A stretch of DNA of 64,000 nt from Ricinus communis (taxonomy: Eukaryota; Streptophyta; Magnoliopsida; Malpighiales; Euphorbiaceae): NCBI RefSeq assembly GCF_019578655.1, contig NC_063261.1, forward strand, positions 28,499,126 through 28,563,125. Direction: 5' to 3'. The notes beneath the pieces are model-generated. The model had not been told where the DNA came from. It did no database searches and saw nothing but the letters and a program-made list of their open reading frames with translations. This document shows positions 47,162-60,300 of the stretch, piece by piece. The number at the start of each line of letters is the position of its first letter. Position 1 is the first letter of the stretch. The position numbers were made by a program, and so were the translations under genes.

Positions 47162-47331
47162 TATTGAGATATTATTGAGATATATTCTTTTGATATGGTT
47201 AAGCATAAGTTTAGGACTTAGATTAGAATTACAGCTTTAGTTTCCTCATTTCTAGTTTCCTATTCTCTATTCTCTCTGTATTATATATATGACAAAAACA
47301 TATCAATGAAGGGTGATTGACGATTCCTTCA
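47162..47331 (+). repeat. C2 3' LTR (170 bp)
   Basis: Same length and ends as the 5' LTR; seven substitutions and no indels by hand comparison. Confidence 0.92.
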
Positions 47332-47336
47332 AGTAT

Positions 47337-48597
47337 GCTTATATTCAGATAAAGTAAAATAGATTTTTTTTTTGTTTATTATAATTATTCAATTTAAACT
47401 TGTTAAGTATCAATGTCAATCCATTTATTTATATTAAATGTGCTAATTCTTTCTATATTGCATGATGTTGAATTACATAATGTAATTCAAATTCAAATTT
47501 TAGAACTAAAATTAAAAAAATTAAAAAAGCATTTAATAAGGCTAAAGTGTCAATTTACTCCATAAACTTGGAATCAATAGCCAATTACCTTAGATTTCAA
47601 TTTTTTAGGCACTAAACTTAGAGTCAATAGGTAATTAATATATATTTTAATTTTTGGCCAATTTAGCTAGCAACTTATCAAAGTGGCCAATTCACCCGGT
47701 CAAAATATTTAACCATAAGAAATTTAATTTGATCTTTAAACTTCAAAGTAAATGTCGAACTGTATAAAAAAAAAAGTTTTAATTGAGTTAGAGTGAAATG
47801 ATCCAATTTTAATATAATCTACTCCTAATATCTAATATAAATAAATAATTAATATTTTTATTTACATTTTTTATGTAAAACCATTATCAAAATTATATAA
47901 GATTATACATTTATAAAGTTGAAGTAATATTGACAATATTGAGTCTTAGTTTTTAATGAAATTAATAATTTAGTATATTTTTTAGTATTATCAATTTAAA
48001 TCTTGATTTAGTGAGGATACTAAAATAATAGATATTGGTTCAACTCATGGGTCAATGTATATATATATAATTCTTCTACTTAACTAAATATGTCAAGAAT
48101 CATTTAAAATATTTTATTATAATTTTATTATATTTATTATATGTACAATGATAATTAATTTTTATAAAGCATAATAAATTATCACAATATGTAGTTTTAA
48201 TTATTAATATTAAAATGTAATTATTAATTATTAAAAATAAGATTACTGTATAAAATTAAATAATTCTCTTTACTTGAAATTTTTTTATAGAATTTGATAT
48301 TTAGTATAGTTTAAGAATCAAATTGATTTTTTTACAAACTAAATTATTTGATTAGAGTGAATTAGTAACTTTTAGCAAGTAGTTGGATAATTTCATTTCT
48401 TACCTTTTGTCGATTCCCACGTCTTGACCTTGTTTTCCTTATTATTTTAAAAATCATCTGCCACAAACTTTTAAATAATAAAGAGACAAAAGCTTCTGTC
48501 TTGGAGATTTCAATTTGTATTTCTCTCTTTAACTAGCATTTTGTTTGTGCTATTACGGAATCATCTTATTTGTTATTGAAATAATTTTTTATTTGTT
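47337..48597. other. AT-rich intergenic sequence
   Basis: No gene is seen. A short imperfect repeat near 47555-47690 (two versions of AACTTGGAATCAATAG / AACTTAGAGTCAATAG) may be a worn interspersed repeat. Confidence 0.5.
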
Positions 48598-48605
48598 ATC
48601 CCAAG

Positions 48606-49055
48606 TAGACATGTTCATGGGTCTGGGCATCCGCCACGCCCGTCCTCTTTAGGCTGGGCTTAGATAAATTATTTTTAGTATAAGCTTGGCTGGCCCGAGT
48701 CCGAGGAGAAGCTCGGATTATTATGGGCGGTCTTGAGATTTTATATAAAAACTCAAGTTTGGCCCAGCTTGGTCCGATATTTACTATAGTTATTAAAGAA
48801 TAGCTTTAAAATAGATATGTGGTACTCGTAGCACTCGTACCTGTGATCTTCTTCTTATAATCAAGTGTCTTATACCACTTATCTAGCTATTATTTTTGTT
48901 TATAGTTGCACAGGCCGAGTCGGACGGTGCTTTTTAAAGAATTTAGGATATGGGCTTGAGTAGAAAAATAATAAAAAATCTTCGGACTCAAACTTGTTAA
49001 AAAAAAATATCAGGCCCGGTCCGAGCCCGCTCAGACCCGGCCATAAACAGGTCTA
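48606..49055. mobile_element. hAT-type MITE, 450 bp
   Basis: It is flanked by a perfect 8-bp duplication ATCCCAAG (48598-48605 and 49056-49063), the length typical of the hAT superfamily. The terminal inverted repeats are imperfect: left TAGACATGTTCATGGGTCTG, right (reverse complement) TAGACCTGTTTATGGCCGGG. Subterminal parts are GC-rich (GGCCCG-type) in an AT-rich setting. There is no transposase frame, so it is non-autonomous. Confidence 0.88.
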
Positions 49056-49063
49056 ATCCCAAG

Positions 49064-52000
49064 GGCGTGCTTTGGCTTATTTTTCCGCCACTGCGACAGA
49101 GTAACAATTCTCTTCTTAAAGATTCTTTAGTGCAATGTAATTTATAATTATGTTAGTATAAAAGTAATTTTTTATCTTTTATTTTTATGTAGTTTTTATT
49201 TACATTTATATTATATAAAATTCTATATCCATCCATTATATACTAAAATAAATAAATATAAAAAATATATTTTTTTATAATTTTAATTTTTAAATAAATT
49301 TAGAGAGAAATTTATTAATATTATTTTATTGCATAATAATTCTTCACTAGTTCCGTATGATAACTATTTTTATAATTTAGAATGCTTGAGTTTTTATTAT
49401 TTACTTTATTATTATTATTATTATTTTTATGTTCATATTTATAGATTTAAACATCGCTTTCTTTTTTATATTATTATACTAATAAAAAATTTAATATATT
49501 ATAAATTTTATTATTATTATTATAATATATTATTAAATTATTACTTTTTACTATTTTATTATTTTATTATTTTATATGTATACACATATATCTGTATATA
49601 ATATTAAAAATAATAAATTTTATTATTATTCTAGAGTAACTGCAATAAGTATTACGTAGCATAACCTTTCTTAAGGAAATAAACAATCTTACTTTTAAAT
49701 AAGTCATAAGTTTGTAATATATCCATTATTGGTATTTAATATTACATTTAATTACTTTATAATTATTTATAGTTAGCAGTCCTACAAATATGCCATCTCA
49801 AAGCCACGTTTAATTTTCTTATTAGATAATTATGTGATATGGTTTTACAAAATGATGCCGAATAGAAAACAACCTACTTTTTATATATATACTAGTAATT
49901 TATTTATACTAATACATAATTATTAATAATTTTGTAATCTATATTTTTAGTTTAAAATGTCTTATTTTAATTATGAATATAATATATTAGAAAAATAATT
50001 ATTATTTAGGGATTATTTTATTTTAACAAGTATTTAAAACATTATTTTATTTTAATAAATTTGAAATTAAATTTTTATAAAATAAATAATAAAAAACCAT
50101 AATAGATATATAGGAAATAATGAGATTATAGCTGTTATTTTATTTTAATAAGAAATTAATAATATTATTTTATTTAATTGATATTTAATATTATAATATC
50201 CTTAATATTAATATTTTATTTTATTGATATTTTATATCATAACAATCTTATATAAACGACGTCAAAGACATATGTATATATATATATATTTCTATTCAAA
50301 TTCTATATGACGTGGCTTTATAGAATGTTGCTCATACAAAAATTTGGCCAATTTTATATATACTAGTTTTTCGTGCACATAAATTGCACTTAAATTTTAA
50401 TATATTGTACTTGTTATTATTTATATAGTTAAATAAAGAAATTATTAAATTTAACTTTAAAATACTAATAATATTAAAAAGTAACATAGTCTATAAACAT
50501 TTGACAAAAAAGATATACACCTACATTATAACTTAATATTTAATTGCCAATATTAATACCTCAACAATTAAAATAGTTTGATTTCTCTATTAATATTATT
50601 AGTCTAAGATTATCCTTATTCTTTTGCTATTCCAATTATTATAATCAAAATTATATATTAAATTATTACATATTAAATAATTAACAAATTTATAACTAGT
50701 GTACATCTTTATCACTATATCACTCTATCTTATCCAACTGTACATCTTTCTTCATAGGTTTTAATTTAGTCTCTTTTAGTGCATCATATAACTATTGATT
50801 TCTTATTTAAATAATAAAAATAAATATTTTGAATAATTAGTCTCATTATTACTCTCTAATAAAAAATAAATTATTTACTTAATATAGAATACTATACATT
50901 TTATGTATTGCATGAATTCTAAATTTAAAAAGTAAAAAGTATATATGAAAGTTTTATATTTTTATATTTAAATGAGATCTTCTAAATTTTAAATATAGTA
51001 TACTTGGCCATATAATACTATTTTAACTAACTTTGAATGAGAATGAGAATAAAATAAAAATATAGAGTTAACACTTAATGTTTATCTGTTGCAAATGACT
51101 CGTAATAAAAATTCATTATTAGTGTCTCAAATAACAAATATTTCTTCAACAATATCTCTTTATAGAGATAATACTCTAAAAAGTAATTAATAGTTAAATT
51201 GTTATATAATCATGATTTATTCATTTTGAATTTTAAATTTCTATTTCATATGATATCTTAATATTTAAGGGTTTAAATTACTTTTGCAAGTCACTTATTA
51301 TATTTTAAATTTGTATATTAAAGAGATAAATATAAAAGAGTACCATGTGATTTCAATATTTAATGATTTTTAATATGTAAATTTGTTTATATAAAGAGAG
51401 ACATGTGGTAAAAATCGTGATAAAAAAAAGTATTTTACCGTTAAAAACTGTCAATTGACAAGTATTCATTCAACCATTTTCACTCCAATCGGTTATTATT
51501 ATCATATTGTCCATATTTGATAAAATTTATTTAGAGTTTAATAACTCAAAGCATCGATATTTAAGTGTCAAATCAATCTCATATGATCAATAATTTTTTA
51601 AACCGCGATTTAACGGTTAAAAAATTAGAATTAGGAGTTCTTAAGCGCTAATTTCATCTTATCATATACAAGCAACATAATAATGATGGTTGATCAGTGT
51701 TGAAGGCAGTTGAATCCTTCCAAATCAAGATATTTTAACGGTGAAATATTTTTAGTGCTAATTTTTAAAATCTCTTTTTGTTTGAAAAAACTTACATATT
51801 AAAAATTATAAAATAGTGAAAGACCAAAATACATTTTAAATACTTATCCATATATTAAATTATTAAAATTAAGGCTATTTTTTAAATTTATTAATTTATT
51901 ATAAATTATTATTAAATGCTACATGACAAATATCCAAATTGGATAGTACTTCTTATTTTTAAAATAACATATTTGATTTCCATTGACAAATAAGAGCTTG

Positions 52001-52605
52001 TTTTAATATTATATTTTAATTTAAATAAATATATTAATTATAATAAATTCTTCTTCTAAATTAAGCATATATAACATAAATATTATAGAACTCTCAAATT
52101 ACCGAATTCTCTATTTATCAAATTTATTAAAAATTATTTCACCATTCCTTTTATACTAAATAAATATATTGTTACATGGGACTGATACGTACAATTTTTA
52201 AATACTTATAACGAAGCAAATCGTAGTCTTGGATGATTTGAGTGCTATTATCATCAACATGTCGTGAGATTGGCGTTACCTTACTTATTATTGTGTAATA
52301 TTAAATTAGTAAAAGACTAAATCGACCAACTTAGCAATACTAATTGCAATGTTCTTTTGATAAATTTATCTATTTTTCTTCTTCATAGTATTTATATACT
52401 ATGATTACAATACGATATTTAGATGTTATAGATGATAGTCAGTAGATACATTATATATCATAGCATTAATTTATTTGAAGTTAAGATCTAGCTACATAAT
52501 ATTATGGTGAGGATTCACTTAAATTGGAAGAGCAATCTTTTGAGATAAATTAAGATAAATTTTCATTTCAATATTATTAAGTGTTCTCTAATCTTTTTAT
52601 TTTTT
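49064..52605. other. Very AT-rich intergenic sequence
   Basis: No gene is supported. The Tyr/Leu-rich frame at 49329-49601 is a by-product of TTA/TAT repeats. A (TA)n run lies at about 50275-50290. The stretch 51440-51780 repeats the theme AACGGTTAAAA / TTTAACGGTGAAA and may be a degraded interspersed repeat. Confidence 0.5.
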
Positions 52606-52608
52606 TTA

Positions 52609-52794
52609 AGGGCTTCTTAGTTCATACTCCAAATGGTCACAGAGAAACGTGACTTTCATTTTAAGAGTGTTTTTGTTCTTTGGGTTAAAAACAGAAGGTA
52701 CTAGAGTTCTCATCAGAAGGTAGCCTGTGATAAAAACAAGAAAGATAAAAGAAAAAATAAGTGTAACATATAGTGCCAAGTAGCTCCATTTCAT
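52609..52794 (-). CDS. Hypothetical 62-aa membrane-anchored small ORF
   Basis: From ATG at 52794 the minus strand encodes 62 residues, with a strongly hydrophobic segment at about residues 4-30 (WSYLALYVTLIFSFIFLVFI) followed by a polar, basic tail with Cys. It is less T/A-monotonous than its surroundings and the tail avoids low-complexity codons. An in-frame ATG further upstream (52920) extends it to 104 aa. No family is recognised and there are no supporting exons or promoter motifs. It may well be chance. Confidence 0.15.
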
Positions 52795-52929
52795 GAAAAG
52801 ACATCTAAACATATATATTTTTTCTTTAAGGTGGGGACTTTGAAAAGACTTAGCAATCAAATTATTAAGAGAGATCTTAATTAACACATACACATGTGAT
52901 AAATGAAGAAAATAAAACAAACAAGGAAT

Positions 52930-55030
52930 AGGGAATTCTTGATGGGGGAAGACAACAAATTATTTAAGGATAAAAGTTGGTGGGGAATGAATGATGATTT
53001 TATTGATTTGTTTTCTTTTCTTTTCCACTTTTGCAGAATCAAATTCAACAACACTTCAATACAGTCTGAGGCCTTTTTCTTATTGCATTGAATGTGTGGT
53101 GGGTTCAAATTTATTCTTCTGAGATAGTTGACAAATATATACCTAAAACCATTCTATGCTTTTATGATTATCTATTTCATACAAACCACTAACAAAATTG
53201 AGATAGGGATGTAAATGTATGTATTGTGCTCTCCGGACTTTGATGGCCCTTTAACTTAAAAAAGACAGTTTAAGTTATTATTATAAGACTTCAGTATTTA
53301 TTAAAATTTTATTTAAAACTATTACAAAATGTCTTTTTTCTTTTTCTTCTAAATTTATGTGTCTCGTTTGATCAAAATATAAAAATAATATACTAATTAT
53401 GAGATTTATAAGAGAAATTCTTTTAGTTGGAATTTAAAAAGTTGAACTCTGCTTTTTCTAAAAGAAAATAATATTTAAACTCTAATTGATGTTTCTTTTG
53501 AATATTTTCTACCAAATTAAAAAAAAAAAAAAAAACTATAAGATGAAAAAGAACTTTTCTATATTCTCAGTGTACAAAAAATTATTCCCTAAACTAGTTT
53601 AATACTCACACTTTGTATAAAGTATATAAAAATTAATTAAATATTCATTTAGTATATTATATATATTCAATTAATTTTGTATTTGTATGTCTAGATTTAC
53701 TTTATCTTATATAATAAATGATAATATTATATTAATCAATTTTAATTTAAATTATTATAACTTCTAATGTAAACTAAATATTTATTAAAATATATCTAAT
53801 ATATTTTTAATTGATATTAATTTGTATCTTAAATATAAATATTATAAATATTCTAGCATGTTATACTGTATATATTTTGAGGGCAATAACTATAATTATA
53901 TAAATTATTTTCAAAACTAACAAGCGATATGTGTTAGAGATCTTAAATAAGAAAATAAAAGAATACAAATAATTTATAAGTGATAAAGTTCAACCCATCA
54001 GGTGGTTGATGCTAGTAATTTTAATATTAGTTGCACAAAGACCCAACTAATAGACTTTACACTTCATCAATTCACTTAATTACCATTAATTACCATCTAA
54101 TAATACGGCTAAATTACAAAAAGATGTTTACATAAAGAGTTAAAAAGAGAATGTTGCTAGTATAACTAAATTTATAAAATTAATTATAACTAAACTAAGT
54201 TTTAGCAAATAGGTAAAATTTTTAAATATATTTTATATAATAAGTTGATATATTTTATAAGATTAAAAATTCTTGTTAATTTTTTTATTATAATTTATTT
54301 TTTCCCATATTTTTTCTATAGATTTTCGTTCTTTTTTATACTTTATTAAGAATAAAAAATGCATTTCAATTGAATGAATTATAATACGTCAAATATAAAA
54401 GTCTACTTATAAATAATATTTAAAATTATTCATATGAAAATAAATCCCTTAATAGATTAGCCAAATATAATGTTGTATTCCTCCCTTCCTCGAAACAAAA
54501 TACATGCGACAAATTTGAGTACTCTTAGAAATATTTTTAATTTAAATTTACACAGTATAATTTTTTTTTTTTTATACTCATATACTTGGAACCAAATAAA
54601 ATTTATGACTATAAGGAGGTTATAATTTAATGGAGGTTTGAGTATTAAATTTCTTCTTTTAACTTAATACTTAATTTTGTTGGTGAAATGATAGCAATTA
54701 AAGATAAGATACATTAACATCTTGTCATATTATATAAACAAGATTGATAAGACATAATAATAATATAGTAAGACAAAATATAGTATAATATATACTTTCT
54801 AAAATTATATATACAAATATTACTATATAGAGAAATTTTTTTAAGATGGGATTTAAAAAATTTATAATTTATTATAATATAGAATTTATTCCTATATACA
54901 ACTGATCGAAATTGAAACCAAATCTTTTTATAATTATATAGAGATTATTCCTATTTAAAGTATTATTATAGAGAGATTTTACTCTAAATAATTGGGAGTG
55001 GTCTTATACCTTGAAATCTCGAAATTCAAT
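52930..55030. other. AT-rich intergenic sequence
   Basis: No coding feature. Poly-A (about 53519-53536) and poly-T (about 54560-54572) runs and short AT repeats only. Confidence 0.5.
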
Positions 55031-55089
55031 AGAAGTTTTGATTTAGAGTACGGGGGCTATTGCTAGAGCAATAACTAATAGGTATTATG

Positions 55090-56340
55090 TAAGAATAATG
55101 AGAGAGCCATGAACTATGTCAGTCACATGGAGATGTTTGCGTCTGCTAGGGCGAACTCTATTCCTATCATCCCTTCAAAGCCTTTGTTTGCTTCAATTGT
55201 TCAAGGTAATTCCTTAGTTTCTTCAGATTTTGATGCCCCAATCAACAAAGGTGGTTTTATTGTAATCAAGATAATGAAGAAGTATACAATTAAAGAGTTA
55301 CTTTATGTCAAAATGCGCTTATTGCCCCTGTAATTTTAATGAAAGGGGAATCACTTTGGAAAGTGGTAGATCTGAAAAATTAAACTAATTCAATATAACC
55401 TCACAATGGAAGCTAATTTCTTTAGGTTGAGGATTCTATCATGTGATTCTTAACTTGAGTGAGGAAAAATCTAGGGTTTAGCATAAGGGCTCTATAACTC
55501 TAAAACTTGAAATTTTTCGACTTCAGCCATGAACCCCCGATTTTTATCCAACTACTAAAAAATCTACAAACTTTCATATTTAGGTCAAGTTTCATTAACT
55601 CCCTTGGAAGTATTAGCATCCTAAGATTTTTTGCAGATATATCTCATGGTATTGGAGTGTCATTGTGTGTTGATCAAGTAACAACTCATGGTGAACTGGG
55701 CCACTTTGCTAGAGTATTGATTGATATTGTTCTTTTCAATAATCTTTCTAAAAAACTTATTCATTGAAAGGGTGGGCAAAGGTTTTTTTCATGAATGTTG
55801 TTTATGAAAACCTTATAGCCTTTTTTCATACGTACTGTTCTAATAAAGGACATTCTCAATCTACTTATCACTTGGCACCATGAGAGGAAACTCATAACAA
55901 GGCTAAAGAGGTAAAAAAATAAGGAAAACAAAAGATCTATATGAAGATCCTTATGAAAATGCCTTTAAGGCCATCAAATCTGATTTAGCATTAGTAGTGG
56001 CATCAGACTTTGATTCGGTTTGTGTAGGTAAGCATCAAGATGGCCAATTTGATATAATAGTTGATCAAGCACAAAATTGGAGTGCTTAGGTTAATGCTTT
56101 GAGAGCTCATAAAGAGGACATCTTGAAGGAGGCTATTGAAGTGTCTAAGTCTTCTAAGCAAAATAATAAAGAGAATGTAATTTTGCATTTTATTGTTCAT
56201 GAAACTAAGGCTCTTAATATTATAATAGTAGAAATGTGGAATGAAGTTGATGGTGATGTCGCTATTATAGAGAATGGGGGTATAAGCTGGGCGGATGAGA
56301 TGGAATGTGAATATGCCCAAAATCAGGATGAATAATGGGC
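55090..56340 (+). pseudogene. LINE ORF1 remnant (DUF4283 type, with zinc-knuckle area)
   Basis: Translation pieces match the plant LINE ORF1 pattern: 'DAPINKGGFIVIKI' and a 'LLPL…KGESLWKVVDLKN' type run (55109-55380), then 'ISHGIGVSLCVDQVTTHGELGHFARVLIDI' at about 55640-55730, which is a strong DUF4283-domain signature. A decayed 'FFVNVVYENL' segment (~55785) comes before the usual CCHC position. A final acidic stretch is open at 56099-56335. Many stops and shifts are present. ORF1 proteins bind LINE RNA. Confidence 0.75.
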
Positions 56341-56689
56341 CACTATTAGTCGAAAAAGCAAGGGAAAATAACCTAAATATTAGGTTATCTTATTTAAATG
56401 GGAAACTAAGAAAATTGACAAACTTAACTTATGAAGCTCATCTTCTGGAATTATCATGGTCTTGAAAACTTGGAGACACAACAAAGTTTGTATTCTTTTT
56501 TTTTATCGTAAGTATAAGCTGAATATGGTTGGTTTTGCTGAGCCCTCGGTTGATATCTAAACTATCCCTTCGCATTTTTTGGAAAGTTTGGGAACTTGGT
56601 TTCTATAAACAACTGTACATTTCCTTCTATTTGTGTGCTTTGTAGATCAGGTATGTCCCCTCTTCCATTTTCGTTAATGATTAGCATAT

Positions 56690-56999
56690 ATTCTTTAAAT
56701 GTTTCTTTATTTCACATTGTGCATAGAATTAGTATGGTGTATGGTAGCATCTGGGCCAACAAGAGAAGGGATCTTTGGTCTGAATTACAATAGCTCTTTC
56801 TTACCTCGACTGACTGTTGGATGACCATTGGTGATTTTAATGTTATTATGGGTGCTCATGAAAAGACGAGTAAAATTCTAACTACTAGACCTTGTAGAGA
56901 GTTTCAAGCTTTTATGGATGATTGTGGATTCTTTAAAATTAGCACTCATGGGGCTTTGCATACTTGGTGCAATGGTTGCAGGCACAGTAATATAGTTAA
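56690..56999 (+). pseudogene. LINE ORF2 endonuclease, upstream part
   Basis: An AP-endonuclease-like (EEP) fold segment: 'FHIVHRISMVYGSIWANKRRDLWSEL' before a stop at 56791-56793, then, from 56821, 'TIGDFNVIMGAHEK' with the GDFN motif, and 'FQAFMDDCGFFKIS' and 'TWCNG'. It breaks at 56999. The rest of the fold resumes in frame at 60524 once the insertion and one duplication are ignored. Confidence 0.85.
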
Positions 57000-57247
57000 T
57001 GTGACAGCCTGGCCTAGAGAAGCGGTCCAACGAGAGCGGAAAGTGGACGCCGGGGCAAAAATAGGATGCCTGGACAAGGAGCGGCTTCCGGCAGGCTTCT
57101 AGGATGGCAGCACTCTAAAGTACTGGGATACACGAATGAATCGAATTGCACATCAAAATGGGGTGGGAAATGATTGATAACATATATGTAAAGAATTGAA
57201 ACTAATCATATATGGTGTCTTTTGGTTGTTTGGTTGTGGAGTTGTAA

Positions 57248-57316
57248 GAACTCCAAAGTTAAACGTGCTTGGTTCAGAGAAATTCCAGGATGGGGGACCT
57301 CTTGAGAAGTTCTCAA
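57248..57316 (+). other. 5S rRNA-like block in the Cassandra-type LTR
   Basis: GAACTCCAAAGTTAAACGTG then CTTGG, CCAGGATGGGGGACCTCTTG and AGAAGT follow the order and spacing of the plant 5S rRNA internal promoter half (box A and box C; 5S has AGTTAAGCGTGCTTGG and AGGATGGGTGACCTCCTGGG). Changes in box C suggest decay. Not a functional 5S gene. Confidence 0.8.
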
Positions 57317-60300
57317 TGTAACACCCAGAATTTTTTATATATTTAATAATGAGTTTTTATTTAAGTTAATTTTAGCTTTATTTTTATTCGGTTTAATTGG
57401 AATGATTTAAATACAAATTTTGAATGTTCATGTTAGATAAATAAATGAGTTATTTTCCATATCCAATTAGTTTGATTTTTAAGGAGTTAATTAAGTAAAC
57501 TATTTGAAAAATGATTATATTTTGGTTATTCAAATTTTTTTTCCAAATGCATATTTATATAAGTAAAATTACATATTGGAAAATTATGGTAGAAATTGTA
57601 AGGGATGTTTTTATAAAAGAATTTTGGAAAAATTTGTATTATAATTGATTAGTAGTATTAAATTTTAAGTTGGAAATTGATTATTTAATTTAATTTAATT
57701 GTGTGTAGGATTTAATTGGAAATTTATTTTGGAATAAGGATTGACAGTATAATGTTATTTTTATGAGGGTTTAATGGAAATTTGTGAGCTTGGTATTTTT
57801 GTAAATAAATATGTCGGTCAGGGGTATTTATGTAATTATGTATTTTCAATAATTCGGATTTGGCCCAAATTAAATAGTTAGGGGCTTAATTGAAAGGCTA
57901 AAAAGAAATTTGGGGGTCAAATTGGAATTCTGCAGGATGAAATTGTAAGTAATTAAGAAAGTTGAGGGACCAAGTTGTAATAAGAAAAAGTTCGGGGGCC
58001 TAATGTCGATATTGAAAGGAATGGAAGTCGAGGAAGAAGAAGAGAGGAAGAGAGATGTTGGGGGAAAGAGAGGTAGCGGAGGAAGGAGGCTGCCGGGGTC
58101 ATCCTGGCCGGCGGGGCGGGCTCAGAGGCGTCGGCGGCAAGCACCGAGCGACGACCAGCCTCGCGAGGAGGAAGATGGCCGAAGCTTCCTTGGCCGTCGA
58201 GCGTTCCGGCGTCGGTGGTCATCGATCTTGGTGCCGATCGACTCCTCTCGGCCCTCGGCTTTGTTTTGCGGCATGGTCGGCAGTGGTGGCGAAACGGAAG
58301 ATCCGGTGGAGAGAGAAAATGGAGGCAGCCGAGGTTTTTGGGTTTTTCCGGCGAGCTCCGGCGAGCTATGGAAGATCGGAGGACGTACCCCGACTCTCCT
58401 CATCTCAAGCTTCGCATTGGCACCGGTTTTATGGCGATTGGGTTTCGTTTGCAAATCGATGGCCGAGATCGTCCGCAAATCTCTCCAGATGATCGGGTGT
58501 CAGATCGGAAAATCGGAAGCGAGGATCGTCATCAGCGTGTCGTTGTGAGTCCGATGGTGTGTTTGGATCGTCGATCGGACTCCGGCGGCCGGAGGAGAGT
58601 CGACCGAGCGATCGAGCGTCTCGGTAATTATCTTTGGCCCGTTAATTTTGGAATTCTTGGTTTAATTTGTGTCTATTGGTTTATATTGAGTATTTGATGA
58701 TTTTGTGAGTCAAAAATAATTGTCCGGTTTACGCCTCGTATTTGGTCTTTGTGTATGAGTCGGAAATAGTGAAGTTTGGGGACCCGACTCCCGTTGTTTA
58801 AATTGTTGGATATTTAGAGTGTTTTTCTGGCAGGTCCTGGACCCGTTTTTACAGGGGGTAATGTTCGTGTTGTAGGGAAGGTTCTGCCGAATTTTCGGTA
58901 GTTCCTGAGTCGAGATTCTTAGACAAGTCAGTCCTAGGAGTCTAGACCTAGGGTCTATTGTAATTGTTCCATCGTTTTGATAAATTGTTTTCCGTGATTA
59001 GATGATCTGTCTGTTCGGCTCGCTCCAACCGAGGCACCGGAGCAGAGCTAGGAGGTCGCCCAATTCTGTGAGTTAAAGTCATTTAATCATTGTACTATTG
59101 CTAAGTCTGATTTTAATATGATATTTTGGAAGTTTATGTATAATATGGTTATTAGTATCACAACATAAATAATTTTACTTGATTATTAATTATTGAAAAT
59201 AATATAAATATTATTATTAGTAACGTTATAATAATACAGATATTATTATTCTGTCGACACGAATTGCACGTTGCCTTATCCTAAATTTTTAATCTTTTTT
59301 TCGATATGTGTTGAATGATTTCATTAGACAATGATATTTATTAAATGTGGTGATTGCGATTTGGGAAATGTGGCTTGTAGAACATGCCGCCTGATGGGTT
59401 ACATCAGGACCACGTGCGCACCGGTAATAATCATGGACATGTAATAAGATATTTATGGGTTTGCCCTGGTCGAGCATGGCTCTCTGGGCTGATTTGTGTA
59501 AATTGCCAGAGGTAAGGTCCCTGGTCGAGCATTGCTCTCGGGGCGCCGGCTTATTTGGATACTTAAGTGACCAGACTGGAGGTAAGGTCCCTGGTCGAGC
59601 ATTGCTCTCGGGGCGCCAGTCTTATTGGATTAAGAGAGCCGAATGGCTACTAGATTTCTTATTTGGATACATAAGTGACCAGACTGGAAGTAAGGTCCCT
59701 GATCGAGCATTGCTCTCGGGGCACCAGTCTTATTAGATTAAGAGAGCCAAAATAGCTGTTAGAATTTGGGGTTAGGGTTCTACTGAGCCACTCGTCCCGT
59801 AAAAGTAAAAATATATTTTTATTTATTCATTTATTTATTTATTAAGGTATGATTATAATATGGATTGTATTTACGTGCATGGTTGATATATTGATTCGAA
59901 TGATCAATATTTTCTGTGAAGAAAGTAATAGGGTATGATTATAGTATGATTGGTATTTATGTGCATGGTTTGATATACTGATTTGAATAATCTATGTTTT
60001 CTGAGAAGAATGCAATAGTCCCCAGATTATTTGATTTTAACTCACTCTCGAGACTGACAGTCTCATTTTTACTGTTTTTCAGATTCGTGACTGTTAGTCC
60101 TATCGCGACTCTTATTCAGTAACCCGACTCCTTCATCATCGGGTGATGTATTTGATTTGGTATGTAAATTGGTAAATCTTAGATTCTCCGCAGTAGTAAT
60201 AGTAGATGTATCAGTTGTAAATTTTTTGAGTTTCAGGTCTCGCCTAGTTTTTCTGGCAGACCGAAGTATTTATGTAGAACGTAGCTGTTAAGATAAATTG

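Larger units (their letters stand above)
42556..47331 (+). mobile_element. Ty1/copia element C2, full-length but non-functional
   Basis: This is a structurally complete 4,776-bp copia element: 5' LTR 42556-42725, primer-binding site 42726-42738, gag, protease, integrase, RT, RNase H, polypurine tract 47151-47161 and 3' LTR 47162-47331. It is flanked by perfect 5-bp target duplications AGTAT (42551-42555 and 47332-47336). The two 170-bp LTRs differ at 7 positions by hand count (about 4%). The polyprotein has many stops, most explained by C-to-T or G-to-A changes, and at least two frameshifts, so it is dead. Confidence 0.95.

Noticed and set aside
49329..49601. 90-codon frame rich in Tyr and Leu
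   Set aside because: Generated by TTA/TAT low-complexity sequence.
57248..57316. Genuine 5S rRNA gene
   Set aside because: Only the promoter half is similar, with changes in box C, and it lies inside a retrotransposon LTR with target duplications.
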